Part shown: positions 36,201 to 43,762 of the stretch, one piece after another
Numbering within the stretch: the stretch's first letter is position 1
Layout: every line of letters starts with the position of its first letter
Origin: Ostrinia nubilalis
Lineage: Eukaryota; Arthropoda; Insecta; Lepidoptera; Crambidae
NCBI RefSeq assembly: GCF_963855985.1
Contig: NC_087104.1
Location: 5,766,001-5,830,000, forward strand
Length of the DNA stretch: 64,000 nt
Reading direction: 5' to 3'
The notes under the pieces: model-generated
What the model was told of the DNA's origin: nothing
What the model saw: only the letters and a program-made list of their open reading frames with translations
Database searches by the model: none
Translations under genes and position numbers: made by a program

Positions 36201-39200
36201 GAAGTCAACCTTTTTTTTTTTTTTTTTTTTTTTTTTTCGGGGAAAAAATGCATTGAATTGCATACCTATCCTGCGGGGACAGGGTAGGTTATGTGGGGCT
36301 CACCAAGTCAGAAGGACAAAGGCATACCCACTAAAAAGACCCCGGTGCTCCGTCATTCGCCTTAAGTGGGAAGGAACTGTGGGATTCCGGACAAAGCCTT
36401 CACTACCACAGTCCCTCCCGGCGATTGCCCGCCTACACGGCGGGCCCTACAGGCCCCCCAGGACGGGGGGCGACGGGAGCAGCTAGGAGCACACAGCTGT
36501 TCCCGTCCGACGGTGGTGGTGGCCTGTGCAATGCAGGCGAGGGCGCCCCCACGCCCCCGGCCCGCTGGCCATCACCGAGGAGAGGAAACTGGAGGCGATC
36601 ATACTGTCGCCTCCTCTGACCCCTCCGCCGTAAGGAAGTCAACCTAACCTAACCAACTGCGTATTTCTAAACTGCATATTTCTATACTGTGTAGCCGCGA
36701 GAGCTCTTTGGCGCGCTGTCTTCGGCGAAGAATTGCGCGCGCAGATTTTGACAGCGCGAAATACCTACTTTAGCAGAAATACCAAGCCTTAACACTAAAA
36801 ATGCAAAAAATTCCAATTTCCTGTACAATTAATATTCGTTATGGGTCCCAATGACAGTAAATCAGTTCATTCGATAGTAGAATTATAAAGAAGTTTAAGG
36901 AAAATGCCAATGGCATACTTGAGCGAAATCTTCTATTTTGTGGAAGGTTAATGACATTAAGGCTCTCTACAAGAGAATTGGAAGCAGTAGGCTCTATGCT
37001 TAGCAGTTACTTTAATAAAAATCCCGAATCTTTGGTTCGTTTGTAGCTCTGTCGGTCCACAAACCTTATTGACACTGACAAACAAACAACTTTGTTTTAT
37101 AGTATTTTAAAACAATTTAAGTAGCTGACAAAATAAAAATAAAGGATTTTTCAAAGATCTACGTAGAATATGAGCTTCCAATTTTATTTTTCACTTTGGT
37201 AATGCAATGCTAACAAAACAACAGGGCTTTTAACAACGTTAAAATAAAATGAGAAGAATACTTTTTAATATAAATTCATATAAATCTTCAAATCAATATT
37301 ATAATAGCTGTCTTTTTAGAAAAGTTACACTTACACTGTGACATAGGTAGATATTTCACTTTAATTAGGTATGCATGTAAAGTCAGCCATAATGTTAATG
37401 ACTGACGTCAGCGTGCCTTTATTACAGTCTTAAGTTTCGTTCACCTTTTTTCTCATTGTTAAATTGTAAAATATGTCTCTATCGTTGTTTTCAGCATGAT
37501 CCGGTTGAATGCTTTGTTTGCCAATACCTACTACGAGGTATGTTGTTTTTTTCTGTAATGCCTACGAGACAAATACAATTACTTTAATACCCGTACTTAT
37601 TGACACTTTTACATTCGTTTCTGTTTTTATTTTATTTGACTTAGTACCTACCCACTTAAAAAGTCCAGAGAAACTTAAAATGGGAGATTGCAATTTCATT
37701 TGAAAAGCAAAATATTTAAAAGAGCCTTGTTTGCATAATATTGATGACATCTCTTTCGTAAATCCCCTTATAGCGGGTAAAGATAAGATAGTCTTAAAGA
37801 TTTACTAAGTTAATATTGTCTCTAAAAATGAAAATAGAAAAATTATCACAATCCAAATGTAAAACCACCCCAATAAGGCTTGTTCTCAGCCAGAATAATA
37901 AATTAACCAGAGATACAGATTGGTAAGAAGCAGCAGCAGCAGCTGAAAAACGAAGACTGAAAATCGAAGACTGAAAGAATTTGTCACCTATAAAATTAAA
38001 TGTTTCATGTAGGAAATTCTACATTGGTCTGGTGGTCACGCTCCTGATAGTGGAGACTGTTATGGCCTGATGATAAATGGGGTTCGAACAAGCGTTCTTT
38101 CGACAGTCCAATATTGCATCAAAATTAAACAGGGTGTTAGGTAAATGGGTATATGAGCCGACACTAGCCCATGTTAACATGGGCATATAAATGGTATGGC
38201 GAAGTCAGAAAATTGATAACCTTCATTTTAATTATTTTAATTTTCATACAAATCGGATTTAAAAAAAAATATTTTGTTTGAAAATTAAAAAAATTAAAAT
38301 GATGATATCTTTCTGACTTCATCATACCATTTATAAGCCCATGTTAACATGGGCAAGTGTCGGCTTATATACCCATTTACCTAACACCCTGTATAAGCAT
38401 TAGGTACCTATACTAACGCCCGTATTCACAAAGCATACTATGAGGTCTCCAAGTGTGCGTGGACGCACAGGATGACACATACACCAATCACAGAGCTCTA
38501 TTCAACGCTGCGCGTTCGTTTTGCTGCTTCACTTTTAAGTAAGCATCGTTAGTGAATACGAGCGTAAATTACTTACTTTTTGTGTCAGATATTAATCGCA
38601 GTAAGTCAAGTTGAAGCTACTGGGATGCATACTAACCTTCTAAGGTAAATTGGAGATTGTATACCTAAATATAATTAGATCGAATAATTATATAATATAA
38701 TTATTCGTGGAAATCCTTGGGGGAGGCCTTTGTCCAGCAGTGGACGTCTTTCGGCTGAAACGAACGAACGAACGAACGATAATTATTCGATCCTAGACGT
38801 GATTTTCCTCAGACTAAAGGTATATTCACACTACTTCTACTTATGTGGCGTTCGGGAAAATTGAGAGGGGCGTATGCACTGTGCATTACCATTGGGGCAT
38901 AGGGGAGACCTAGGAGAGTTGTGACAATTTTTACTTTAGGGGCCATATCTCGCTCAAAAATCATTCGACAGCTATGAATCATACAAATTAATGTAGCGCC
39001 GTTCCTTCTGTTTTTAAAACAATCACCAAAGTTAACTAAAGTGTTAGGGTTTCTAAGAAAATCACCAAAATCTTAGACCAATCCCTCTGTCACAACTCTC
39101 CTACCACCGAGGTAAGTTGTGACAGGTACCGAGGTGAGTTGTGACAGCATTGTATTTCATCTATTAGATATAAAAATACCATAATACTCAATCAAATATG

Positions 39201-42200
39201 TTTTTTTAGCAAAAAAGTACTTTAATCATCCTTTAGTAACAATTAAAACAAATAGTTATAGGATGTTGTTACACAGATTGAGCCACATTTCTCCAGCTTT
39301 TATTTTTCTCCCACGGCACTGGATTTTTTTTAATTATATTTTTTAGCTAATATACCTAGTCACTTAATATATTTTCTTCTTCTTCTGTAAAAATAAAATA
39401 GTCGCGGTGGTATAATCCATAGACGGAGCTTCGCCTTCTGGGTTTACTTGATAAGCCTCTTTCTTTTTAATATATCTTGACAAGTTTAGATTGTAAGAGG
39501 TCGCAGCATATCTTAAACTTTAACCCTTTTTAACCTAATCACTTCATAAACCAGGTCCTATATTTCGACTCCAGTAAGCAGTTCCTCTATATGGCATTCA
39601 TGTATAGTTATTAGGCATTCAGAATCAAAAAAGTAGCAGCAGGCAATTATACAAATTATGAACCTACTAACACACAAAAAAACATCTAAAAACATCGTGG
39701 AAATGGTCCATCAGAAAAATTAAGTAAGCTAGGAGAGTTGTGACAGGCTGTCACAACTCTCCTAGGTGTTTAAAATGACGACTTGGTTCGAAAAATATTT
39801 TTTATTTTCTAAACACGATGCGCATACAAAATATCAGTGCTACATTTTGAGACCTGAATAACCATGCAACTTGAGAAAAAATAACACAACAGTGCACATT
39901 TACTAAAACATGATATAAATTGAAATAAAATTTTGACGAAAAACTTACTTTTCGCATTTTTTTGTACACATACGTCATATTTAAGTAACCGTGTCTCGTG
40001 CGCCGGCCGCAGGTACTTAGTCAAGAAGAGCGTCTTAAAAGCGACAAACAAGCATTTTTTCCAGCTTCCTAACTATATTAAGTAAGGAGAAATCGTCCTT
40101 GTCACAACTCACCTCTGTCACAACTCTCCTAGGTCTCCCCTACATAATACGTCGTTTTTATGAGTCAGCATACATCGACCCGTCTCTTCTTAAAATCTTT
40201 ATTTTTGTTAAGAAGGTCTACTATCTACCTACTTTGTATTTTCTACAACAACAAGTTGGTCGACATTGGAAGGTATATGGCATTCAATGAACTTCCTTCC
40301 TCGTTAAATTCGGTAGAATAGGTAAACGTTTTTGAAGATAAGCAGGTAATGTTGGTATCTTCAATGGCACTTGTTTTTAACAAGTAAGTAGGTATTTATA
40401 ATAAACGAGATACGAGAATCTTCCTTTAAAAACACACAAGGCCGCAAAAATTCAATGTCAAAGTCAGTATTTATTGACTTACAATTGCTTAGAAATTTTT
40501 GCAGATTAAGACTGTGTTGCACCATCTTACTTTAACTTTGACAAACGTCAAAAATCTGTCAAACTTCACACAAAAAATACCGGTTATCGTTTAGTTACGG
40601 TCAAAGTTAGGTGGTGCAACTGAGCTTAAGTACACTATAACTAGTTTTTAGTTATGAAGAGCTCAAAACTAGATATGCTCATGACACTAACATTTGCTCC
40701 CAGTGAGATTCGAACCCGCAATCACAAGGCTGTCCAACAAATATTCGATTGCAATGCGAATTACCTTTCACTAGTGCATGATGGGCAAGGTGAACTAGTC
40801 AACCACCTGTAGGTACGTGTTTACCTTTGGTATATCCGCTAGGTAGGTATCTTACATGTACAGTTATGAAAATAAGGTAAAAATATATTTTTTTTAATAA
40901 TAAAAAAAACCCTAAGTCTTTTCTAAGGACGTAATCAATGATACTGACAATGTACTGTAATGATGTTGTTTCTGGGTGTTTAAACTCTATATATTACAAA
41001 AAAGTTAAACCCTGTCAATTTTAACCGGGGTTCAAACTGAGACTAACTTTTTGTAATAAGGGGGTATAAGTATGCACATTTTCTATTCTGTATAAGCGAA
41101 AACCTTATTTTTAATGCAGTATCAAACCCTTTTAATGAAAAAAAAGTTTCCTTTTTTTACCAACCTACTTATACAAAATATAAATAAAACTTAAGTATCT
41201 AAGAATCAATTTTTGCAAAAAAATTAAGAACGGATTATCAGCTGATCATTTTCAGTTGTCACCTACTTCATCATTTTCACCTACTTCAAAAAATAATTAT
41301 CTTTCACAGAAAGAAACTCAAAACACAATTCAAGTGAAAACATGGACTGTAATCATTTCAATTGATTGGTTTAATTTCAACAATTAAATTTATTTCAATA
41401 TTTGTTTAGAACCTATGAAATTGGGTCCAGATTTCAGCGTTGTTACAGAATCTACGACTGAAATGAGTTTGTTCCGGCATTTCTTCTCTGCACTTGCCAA
41501 TTTTGTCTCGAAGCGCTGGTAGGGTCCAAAAATAAGGAGACATGTAAAGTGCCCCTTGGGCTTTTTTACTTATTTTTGTAGTGCGTGCCCAAAATATTGA
41601 CCTAAATTGAATAAATATTTTTGATTTGATTTGAAAACTGCAAGAGCGTTTATTGTAAAAATCACCATAATAATTTATGCAATAAAGATTATCCTTTATA
41701 TGCAAACTTAGGCCTGACAATTTTCATTCGGCATTACATTCGCAGATTTACCTATTAAAATTCACATGCGCACCTAATTGAATTGCATATTAGTGACTAG
41801 CTCACCTAAATACTGAGTAGCACAAGGTTCTATGCTCGTTTCGACATGGACTCTGATTTGAGAGTACTATATTTAATTTTGCTAGTATACATGTTATTTA
41901 AAAGTCATTAAAATAATACGTAACTTAAAAAAGTAACTTACGCCTGTATTCACAAACGATGCTTGCAAGTGAAGCAGCAAATCGAACGCACAGCATTGAG
42001 ACCTCATAGTAATGATTGTGTATACGGGCGTTAAAAATAAATAGTGTTTGTTTACAATAGACATGTTGACACCACCAATCAATTGACGTACTTTTTAAAA
42101 CTGTCAAAACGAAACTCTCCCATAGATTTTGTATGGCACTACAAGCAAGTGACGTCACTATTTTGTCAACTCAATTAAACTACTTTTTTCAATTACAATG

Positions 42201-43762
42201 CGACCAAAAATCGTAATTTACAGTTAATTTAAAATTAATTAAGTTTTTAAGACCAGAATGAGGGGTATTTTAAAAAAAGTTGTGGTATCGAATTATTGGG
42301 GTATGGTGTCAAACTGTCTACTACTGAAATAAAAATTACTTTTCATAAGTTGAGAGAGATTCAGACCAAGAGCATCCTCGTTGTGGATTAAAAGTAAAGA
42401 AATGTTTTTTTTAAGCAAAGCTCTCATACCTTATTCAAATTAGAAACTCTTTAACCTGTGATATTGAATGACATAATGTTTTAAGTCGGTTAAAATCCTA
42501 ATACAATTCGTCATAAAGTCATCGCTAAATATTTGAACTCTGTTTTGTCGATCTGGATAACTCAAAATTATTAAAGTAAGTACGTTTTCATAAGCATTTC
42601 TTGATTAAATAGTATTTTATTTAACAATAATGTTAGTGCATTATTTTATTGTGCTTGATAACCAACACTGATTAGGTTTTACATACTCGCGAAACAACTT
42701 CATGAATTATTTGAAAGTAATATGTTTAGTTAATTTATTAAAAAAATATTTAATTAACCAACATGCTATTTGGTACTTACCATACAGTGGTCCCACCATG
42801 ATGAGGTATAAAGCGATGACCAAAAATATTTGCATACGTCCATTCATAGCTCTAGGTCGCAGGGCAACCAAAACAGTATTGCACACGAGCCCGAACACAT
42901 CACTGAATAGTTTCACACACTTGTTTCTGTTTGTCTCATCTTGCACCACATTACTATCCTCAGTCACCACATCTTCGAGTTTGAATATACCGTAAACAAA
43001 AGAAAAAACATGTAAACACAATAACAACGAAAACACGCCGTAGTATCCCAGTGCGCGTAACAGAACACCGCTCAAAGCCGTTCCAGTCGGAGTCCCGAAA
43101 CTGACAAATATCGTCACTATCCCCAAACGAAACGTCCTGTTTTCCACTGTAGTCCGGTCAGCCATGAAGCTGTACATTCCCATAAAAATAATTATGTAGC
43201 TGCCAGTCAGCGCGGCCGGCAGCGCTTCTATGAGAGCCGTCGCCTGTAGAGACAGCTCCTTGAAGTAGTACGTCGCTAAAAGTAGTCCCGAGTTCGTTAT
43301 AATCTCCCCGACGAACGGGAAGAGTATGCAGATTTTCCGTTTTTTGTACTTGTCGCTCCACGCGCCGACGAACAAAACTAGAACCGCCGGTATCGCCGTC
43401 TGCAGAGGGAACTTCCAAGCCATCACCGTGGCTACGAGCGCTTGCACTTGATTCAGCTCCGCCTCCAGACCGGTCGTGTTGAGGTCCCTTATCCGGTCGC
43501 ACACGTCGTCCCCGAAGTCATAGTGCACTCGGCACGATTTCTCCAAGTGCATATTCTGCACTGCCATCGATGAAAGTGAAGTGCACAGCATGTAAACAAA
43601 CAAGCACGGCTCCACGGTTGTTTCGCGGAAGAAGCATTTCAGACCTTTCAATATACTTTTCGATTTCTCCATCCATGTTCCTTTCTTGATGTTTTTCGTC
43701 AGCAGCATTTTCGAGTTGGTCAGTTCTGAGACGCTGTATATTTTTTCAGTGCTCGCGTTCAT
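18112..43762 (-). CDS. Gene A: SLC46-type MFS transporter (proton-coupled folate transporter-like)
   Basis: Five exons joined on the minus strand: 43762-42781, 29883-29782, 21516-21295, 20938-20782 and 18211-18112. They give 1563 nt, or 520 residues plus stop. Every junction is GT-AG and phases match (1,1,1,2). The ATG at 43762 is preceded two codons upstream by an in-frame TAA. The predicted protein is a 12-helix plasma-membrane or lysosomal transporter of the major facilitator superfamily. The SLC46 hallmark FVGAWSDKYKKRK, the family's version of MFS motif A, is at residues 131-143. Helix 1 (about 50-72) is followed by an extracellular loop with Cys77 and Cys88 and a possible N-glycosylation site at 95-97 (NTT). 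TVENRTFRLG (205-214) is another shared block. SLC46 proteins of other animals move folates, heme or related solutes with protons; the substrate here is unknown. The gene is swollen by transposons in introns 1, 2 and 4. Confidence 0.9.
18260..18349. mobile_element. MITE family C, partial copy
   Basis: Retains AACCGTAACTATG, TATAACCGG, TTTTTGTATGGAGT and GATGGTGCAACACAGG, in the same order as the reverse-oriented family C unit. It lies in gene A intron 4, about 50 bp from the terminal exon acceptor. Confidence 0.45.
18760..20389. mobile_element. Helitron-like repeat split by a pogo-like insertion
   Basis: The left part runs through GACTGACTGACTGAC, CCACTGGACGGATCGGGCTG, AAATTTGGCATGCAGGTAG and AAACGGGATTAACGCG. 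The right part, after the insertion, is CGAAGTTGCGGGCGGCCGCTAGT. A GC-rich terminal motif ending CTAGT is typical of the Helitron-like repeats also seen at 54757 and 62411. Class is inferred from the ends only. Confidence 0.5.
18949..20364 (+). mobile_element. pogo-like DNA transposon relic in gene A intron 4
   Basis: A 1416-bp element with inverted ends GGGTAAACC..ATTGCCCACT, flanked by TA duplications (18947-18948, 20365-20366) that restore GCGTACGAAG when removed. At 19552 a frame starts MPKTPKVQ, YSIENLQKAIEAVQDV, followed after a stop by IAEKYGLA. This has the look of the N-terminal psq-type helix-turn-helix of pogo/CENP-B-like transposases. A splice-acceptor-like TTTCATTTTCAG directly precedes the ATG. 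The rest of the transposase is deleted or riddled with stops. Variants of GGGCAAT.A.TGTA recur near both ends. Confidence 0.75.
20410..20628. mobile_element. Harbinger-like MITE in gene A intron 4
   Basis: A 219-bp element with ends GGCCCAGTTTTTTGATTC and, inverted, GGCCCGGTTTTTTGATTC, continuing into TTAGTTAAAATAAC. It is flanked by TAA on both sides (20407-20409, 20629-20631). Confidence 0.75.
20782..20938 (-). CDS. Gene A exon 4
   Basis: 157 nt between acceptor ATTTACTTGCAG and donor GTAAGTGAAG, ending in phase 2. It encodes AKLSALLGVTEALAPSIYMP, then a segment with NFPGAFYLFDAALTILALGFF, the last helix pair. NTFPGAIYIVGA is the equivalent in gene B. Confidence 0.9.
21295..21516 (-). CDS. 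Gene A exon 3
   Basis: 222 nt between acceptor TTTCTTCTCCAG and donor GTAAGATTTAG. It encodes two to three helices beginning GTVFCISVLSKQMKVQDSAI and ending TAVRSIATKSVPTEEIG. TAVRS and the APNRSWYYSAPV/APTRDYFFAGPV block are shared with gene B exon 3, which has the same length. Confidence 0.92.
21690..21765 (+). mobile_element. RTE-type LINE tail with ATG microsatellite
   Basis: Contains ATCATTGGGGGAGGCCTATG, CAGTAGACGTCGTCC, then TGGCTGAG and a (ATG)n tail. It represents only the last ~55 bp of the element. Confidence 0.65.
22475..24804. mobile_element. Foldback element with long arms, split by another transposon
   Basis: The left arm consists of 22475-22560 plus 24155 to about 24340. The right arm is about 24530-24804. 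They are reverse complements over about 270 bp, sharing CAGAAACGAGACATACCTCAG, TTTAGGCGTTATACAAAAAC and AGCTGCTATGGAATGTATCT in order. The left arm is interrupted by 22561-24150. The loop of about 190 bp holds no frame. Confidence 0.8.
22561..24150 (+). mobile_element. DNA transposon relic inserted in the foldback arm
   Basis: Inverted ends begin CGCACACCTAGATCTAAACT and match over about 35 bp with one mismatch. ATAT on both sides (22557-22560, 24151-24154) collapses to the sequence of the intact right arm, so the target duplication is ATAT, or TA if the ends are TCGCACACC. A degenerate plus-strand coding region lies around 23540-23990. Its longest frame (23704-23895, 63 codons) reads MKYRGQKNVEEMTFEKLYDT... 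with WHDIQILRVEKENSNLKM. It may be a transposase remnant but I cannot name the superfamily. Confidence 0.75.
24828..24885 (+). mobile_element. RTE-type LINE tail, minimal copy
   Basis: GGGGAGGCCTATGTTCAGC, then AGTGGACGTCTTGTAGCTG and an ATG-rich tail. It lies about 20 bp outside the foldback. Confidence 0.65.
25066..25206 (+). mobile_element. RTE-type LINE tail with GAAC microsatellite
   Basis: CACTAGGTGGACCGATGATC, GTCGTGGGAAGCCACTGAAT, GGGGGAGGCCTTTGTCCAGC and a (GAAC)n tail. This is the RTE C-terminal block without an intact frame. Confidence 0.75.
26990..27107. mobile_element. MITE family C, copy 2
   Basis: 118 bp with near-perfect inverted ends GGCTGAGTTGCACCATCTTA and, at the right, GGTGGTGCAACTCAGCC. 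Same length as copy 1. Confidence 0.8.
27838..27960 (+). repeat. tRNA-related SINE-like fragment
   Basis: Contains a pol III B-box-like GGTTCGATTCT (27916-27926) within CTTGGGTTCGATTCTCGCTG, followed by a GGGGGCAAATGTG segment typical of insect tRNA-derived SINE heads. No cloverleaf can be drawn, so it is not a tRNA gene. Confidence 0.4.
29159..29538. mobile_element. hAT-like MITE with CAGGGTTTCTCAAA ends
   Basis: The left end CAGGGTTTCTCAAAGTGGGG is mirrored by TTTGAGAAACCCTA at the right. CAGGGTTTCTCAAA..GGGGTTCGC..CCCC is a form I associate with hAT elements in many animals. The 73-codon plus frame at 29204 is not recognisable. An exact 8-bp duplication was not found. Confidence 0.6.
29782..29883 (-). 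CDS. Gene A exon 2
   Basis: 102 nt, phase 1 to phase 1, between acceptor TTTTGTCCTACAG and donor GTGAGTGG. It encodes GDSQVSYLYARRKFQLNEVE, then YSIYGTVNILLGLV, aligning with gene B exon 2 (GESACLYLYTLNRYQMDLVD...). It is too short and lacks an ATG, so it is found only by paralogue comparison. Confidence 0.9.
30849..32761. mobile_element. hAT-like element with TTCGAATA arrays, carrying an RTE relic
   Basis: The ends are TAGGGGTTGCAATCGAATA and, inverted, TAGAGATTGCAAATATTCG. Exactly 8 bp, TATGTAAC, is duplicated outside (30841-30848, 32762-32769), fitting the hAT superfamily. Both ends carry arrays of the self-complementary unit ATTCGAAT. The interior between about 30960 and 32660 is mostly an RTE-type LINE relic, so the carrier was probably a MITE of a few hundred bp. 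Confidence 0.8.
31000..32556 (+). mobile_element. RTE-type LINE relic, longest copy in the window
   Basis: Decayed reverse-transcriptase coding sequence broken by stops and frameshifts. Recognisable pieces include VMLFLDYEKAFDSID near 31470, PLQRGVRQRDVISPKPFTAA near 31640 (the RGVRQGD..SP block), FADDIVVMAES near 31790 when the frame is followed across shifts, and the C-terminal WTED..AGRRW block near 32430. It ends CAGCAGTGGACTTCCTATGG followed by an (ATG)n tail. Not functional. Confidence 0.75.
33080..33160 (-). repeat. tRNA-related SINE-like fragment
   Basis: The minus strand holds GGTCGCGAGTTCGATTCCCG, with a B-box-like GTTCGATTCC, preceded by GCCGATTGGCATACC, which resembles an A-box. 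It is isolated and lacks paired acceptor stems. Confidence 0.4.
33335..33722. mobile_element. hAT-like MITE family D, copy 2
   Basis: The left end TAGGGATGTTATGGATA and right end TATCCATAACATCCCTG enclose GGTTACGGATA repeats and a core ACTAGATGGCATTATAAAGG, shared with the copy ending at 48489. The 8-bp flanks CAACAAAG and CAAAATAG match at 6 of 8 positions. Confidence 0.7.
35028..35553. repeat. Tandem array, three units of 178 bp
   Basis: GTCAACGGATTTAAAACT begins units at 35028, 35206 and 35384. Each unit continues GAGTT.ATGTGACTCCTT, CCCTTCCTCCACCATGCGTA and AAAAAGATGGCAGATGCAGC. Units one and two are nearly identical; the third has small deletions and more mismatches and ends near 35553. 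Confidence 0.85.
36212..36631 (-). mobile_element. 5'-truncated LINE with perfect 14-bp target duplication
   Basis: Begins with about 28 T residues (a poly(A) tail on the minus strand), followed by a GC-rich 3' region. It is bounded on both sides by AAGGAAGTCAACCT (36198-36211, 36632-36645). This is the signature of target-primed reverse transcription. The body contains TTTTTAGTGGGTATGCC (minus), a phrase I associate with R1-group LINE 3' ends. Frames in it are GC-driven and not convincing. Confidence 0.8.
38130..38391. mobile_element. MITE with about 100-bp inverted arms (CAGGGTGTTAGG ends)
   Basis: The arms carry CAGGGTGTTAGGTAAATGGG, GCCGACACT and the internal palindrome CCCATGTTAACATGGGC, mirrored to CCATTTACCTAACACCCTG. 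The AT-rich loop contains a second inverted pair (AAAATTAAAA). No clear target duplication. Confidence 0.75.
38417..38564. mobile_element. MITE family B, copy 2
   Basis: 148 bp, CGCCCGTATTCACAAA at the left and GTGAATACGAGCG at the right, flanked by TAA (38414-38416, 38565-38567). Its core shares CAATCACAGAGCTCTATTCA with copy 1. Confidence 0.8.
38708..38778 (+). mobile_element. 71-bp RTE-type LINE insertion with 11-bp target duplication
   Basis: Contains only GGAAATCCTTGGGGGAGGC through GTGGACGTCTTTCGGCTG and a (GAAC)n tail. ATAATTATTCG stands on both sides (38697-38707, 38779-38789). It is an exceptionally short 5'-truncated insertion with clean boundaries. Confidence 0.85.
38902..40140 (-). 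mobile_element. pogo-like DNA transposon relic in gene A intron 1
   Basis: A 1239-bp element with ends GGGGAGACCTAGGAGAGTTG, inverted at the right, and TA on both sides (38900-38901, 40141-40142). On the minus strand at about 39360-39530 the frame reads LRYAATSYNLNLSRYIKKK, EAYQVNPEGEAPSMDY and, after a frameshift, RDYFIFTEEEENILSD. This is the psq-type helix-turn-helix followed by the CENP-B-like (F)TEEEE..L segment of pogo/Tigger transposases. The catalytic domain is absent. GAGAGTTGTGACA and close variants recur internally (39090-39150, 39731-39765, near 40105). Confidence 0.8.
40510..40626. mobile_element. MITE family C, copy 3
   Basis: 117 bp, GACTGTGTTGCACCATCTTA to TTAGGTGGTGCAACTGAGC, with the same core as copies 1 and 2. 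Confidence 0.75.
40690..40815 (-). repeat. tRNA-related SINE-like fragment
   Basis: The minus strand contains TTGCGGGTTCGAATCTCACT (B box GGTTCGAATC) about 75 nt after GGTTGACTAGTTCACC, followed by GGGAGCAAATGTTAGTGTC. Similar in layout to the copy at 27838. Confidence 0.45.
41406..41640 (+). mobile_element. LINE 3' end fragment
   Basis: CTGAAATGAGTTTGTTCCGG, CTCTGCACTTGCCAATTTTG, CGAAGCGCTGGTAGGGTCC and a terminal AATAAATATTTTTGATTTG match in order the LINE tail at 55030-55200. Confidence 0.5.
41941..42030. mobile_element. MITE family B, copy 3 (internally deleted)
   Basis: 90 bp between TTA duplications (41938-41940, 42031-42033). It keeps CGCCTGTATTCACAAACG and GTGTATACGGGCG but lacks the GAGCTCTATTCAAC core. 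Orientation is opposite to copies 1 and 2. Confidence 0.75.
42060..42318. mobile_element. mariner-like MITE family E, copy 2 (intact)
   Basis: 259 bp with GACATGTTGACACCACC and, inverted, GACAGTTTGACACCATACC ends, flanked by TA (42058-42059, 42319-42320). It preserves the empty site GACGTACTTTTT occupied in copy 1. Confidence 0.85.
42781..43762 (-). CDS. Gene A exon 1
   Basis: 982 nt encoding residues 1-327 and the first base of codon 328: the cytoplasmic N-terminus, about seven helices, motif A and the central loop. It ends PLYG with donor G/GTAAGTACC. The reading frame continues 24 codons into the intron before a stop, so an unspliced message would give a truncated product. GC content is clearly higher than in the flanking DNA. 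Confidence 0.92.

Larger units (their letters stand above)
29884..42780 (-). other. Gene A intron 1 (12.9 kb)
   Basis: Runs from donor GTAAGTACC to acceptor TTTTGTCCTACAG. It carries the hAT-like element with an RTE relic, MITEs of families B, C, D and E, the 178-bp tandem array, a LINE tail with its target duplication, a pogo-like relic and SINE-like pieces. I see nothing recognisable in 30120-30780, 33800-34860 (apart from a 65-codon frame at 34629 with an acidic end), 36660-38120 and 40870-41400. Confidence 0.8.

Noticed and set aside
36190..36647. Cluster of overlapping 64-98 codon frames on both strands
   Set aside because: Produced by the GC-rich 3' region of the truncated LINE; none shows a known motif and they overlap each other.
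43158..43502. 114-codon minus frame overlapping gene A exon 1
   Set aside because: It is an alternate frame of the exon; the transporter frame carries the MFS motifs and the splice-consistent phase.
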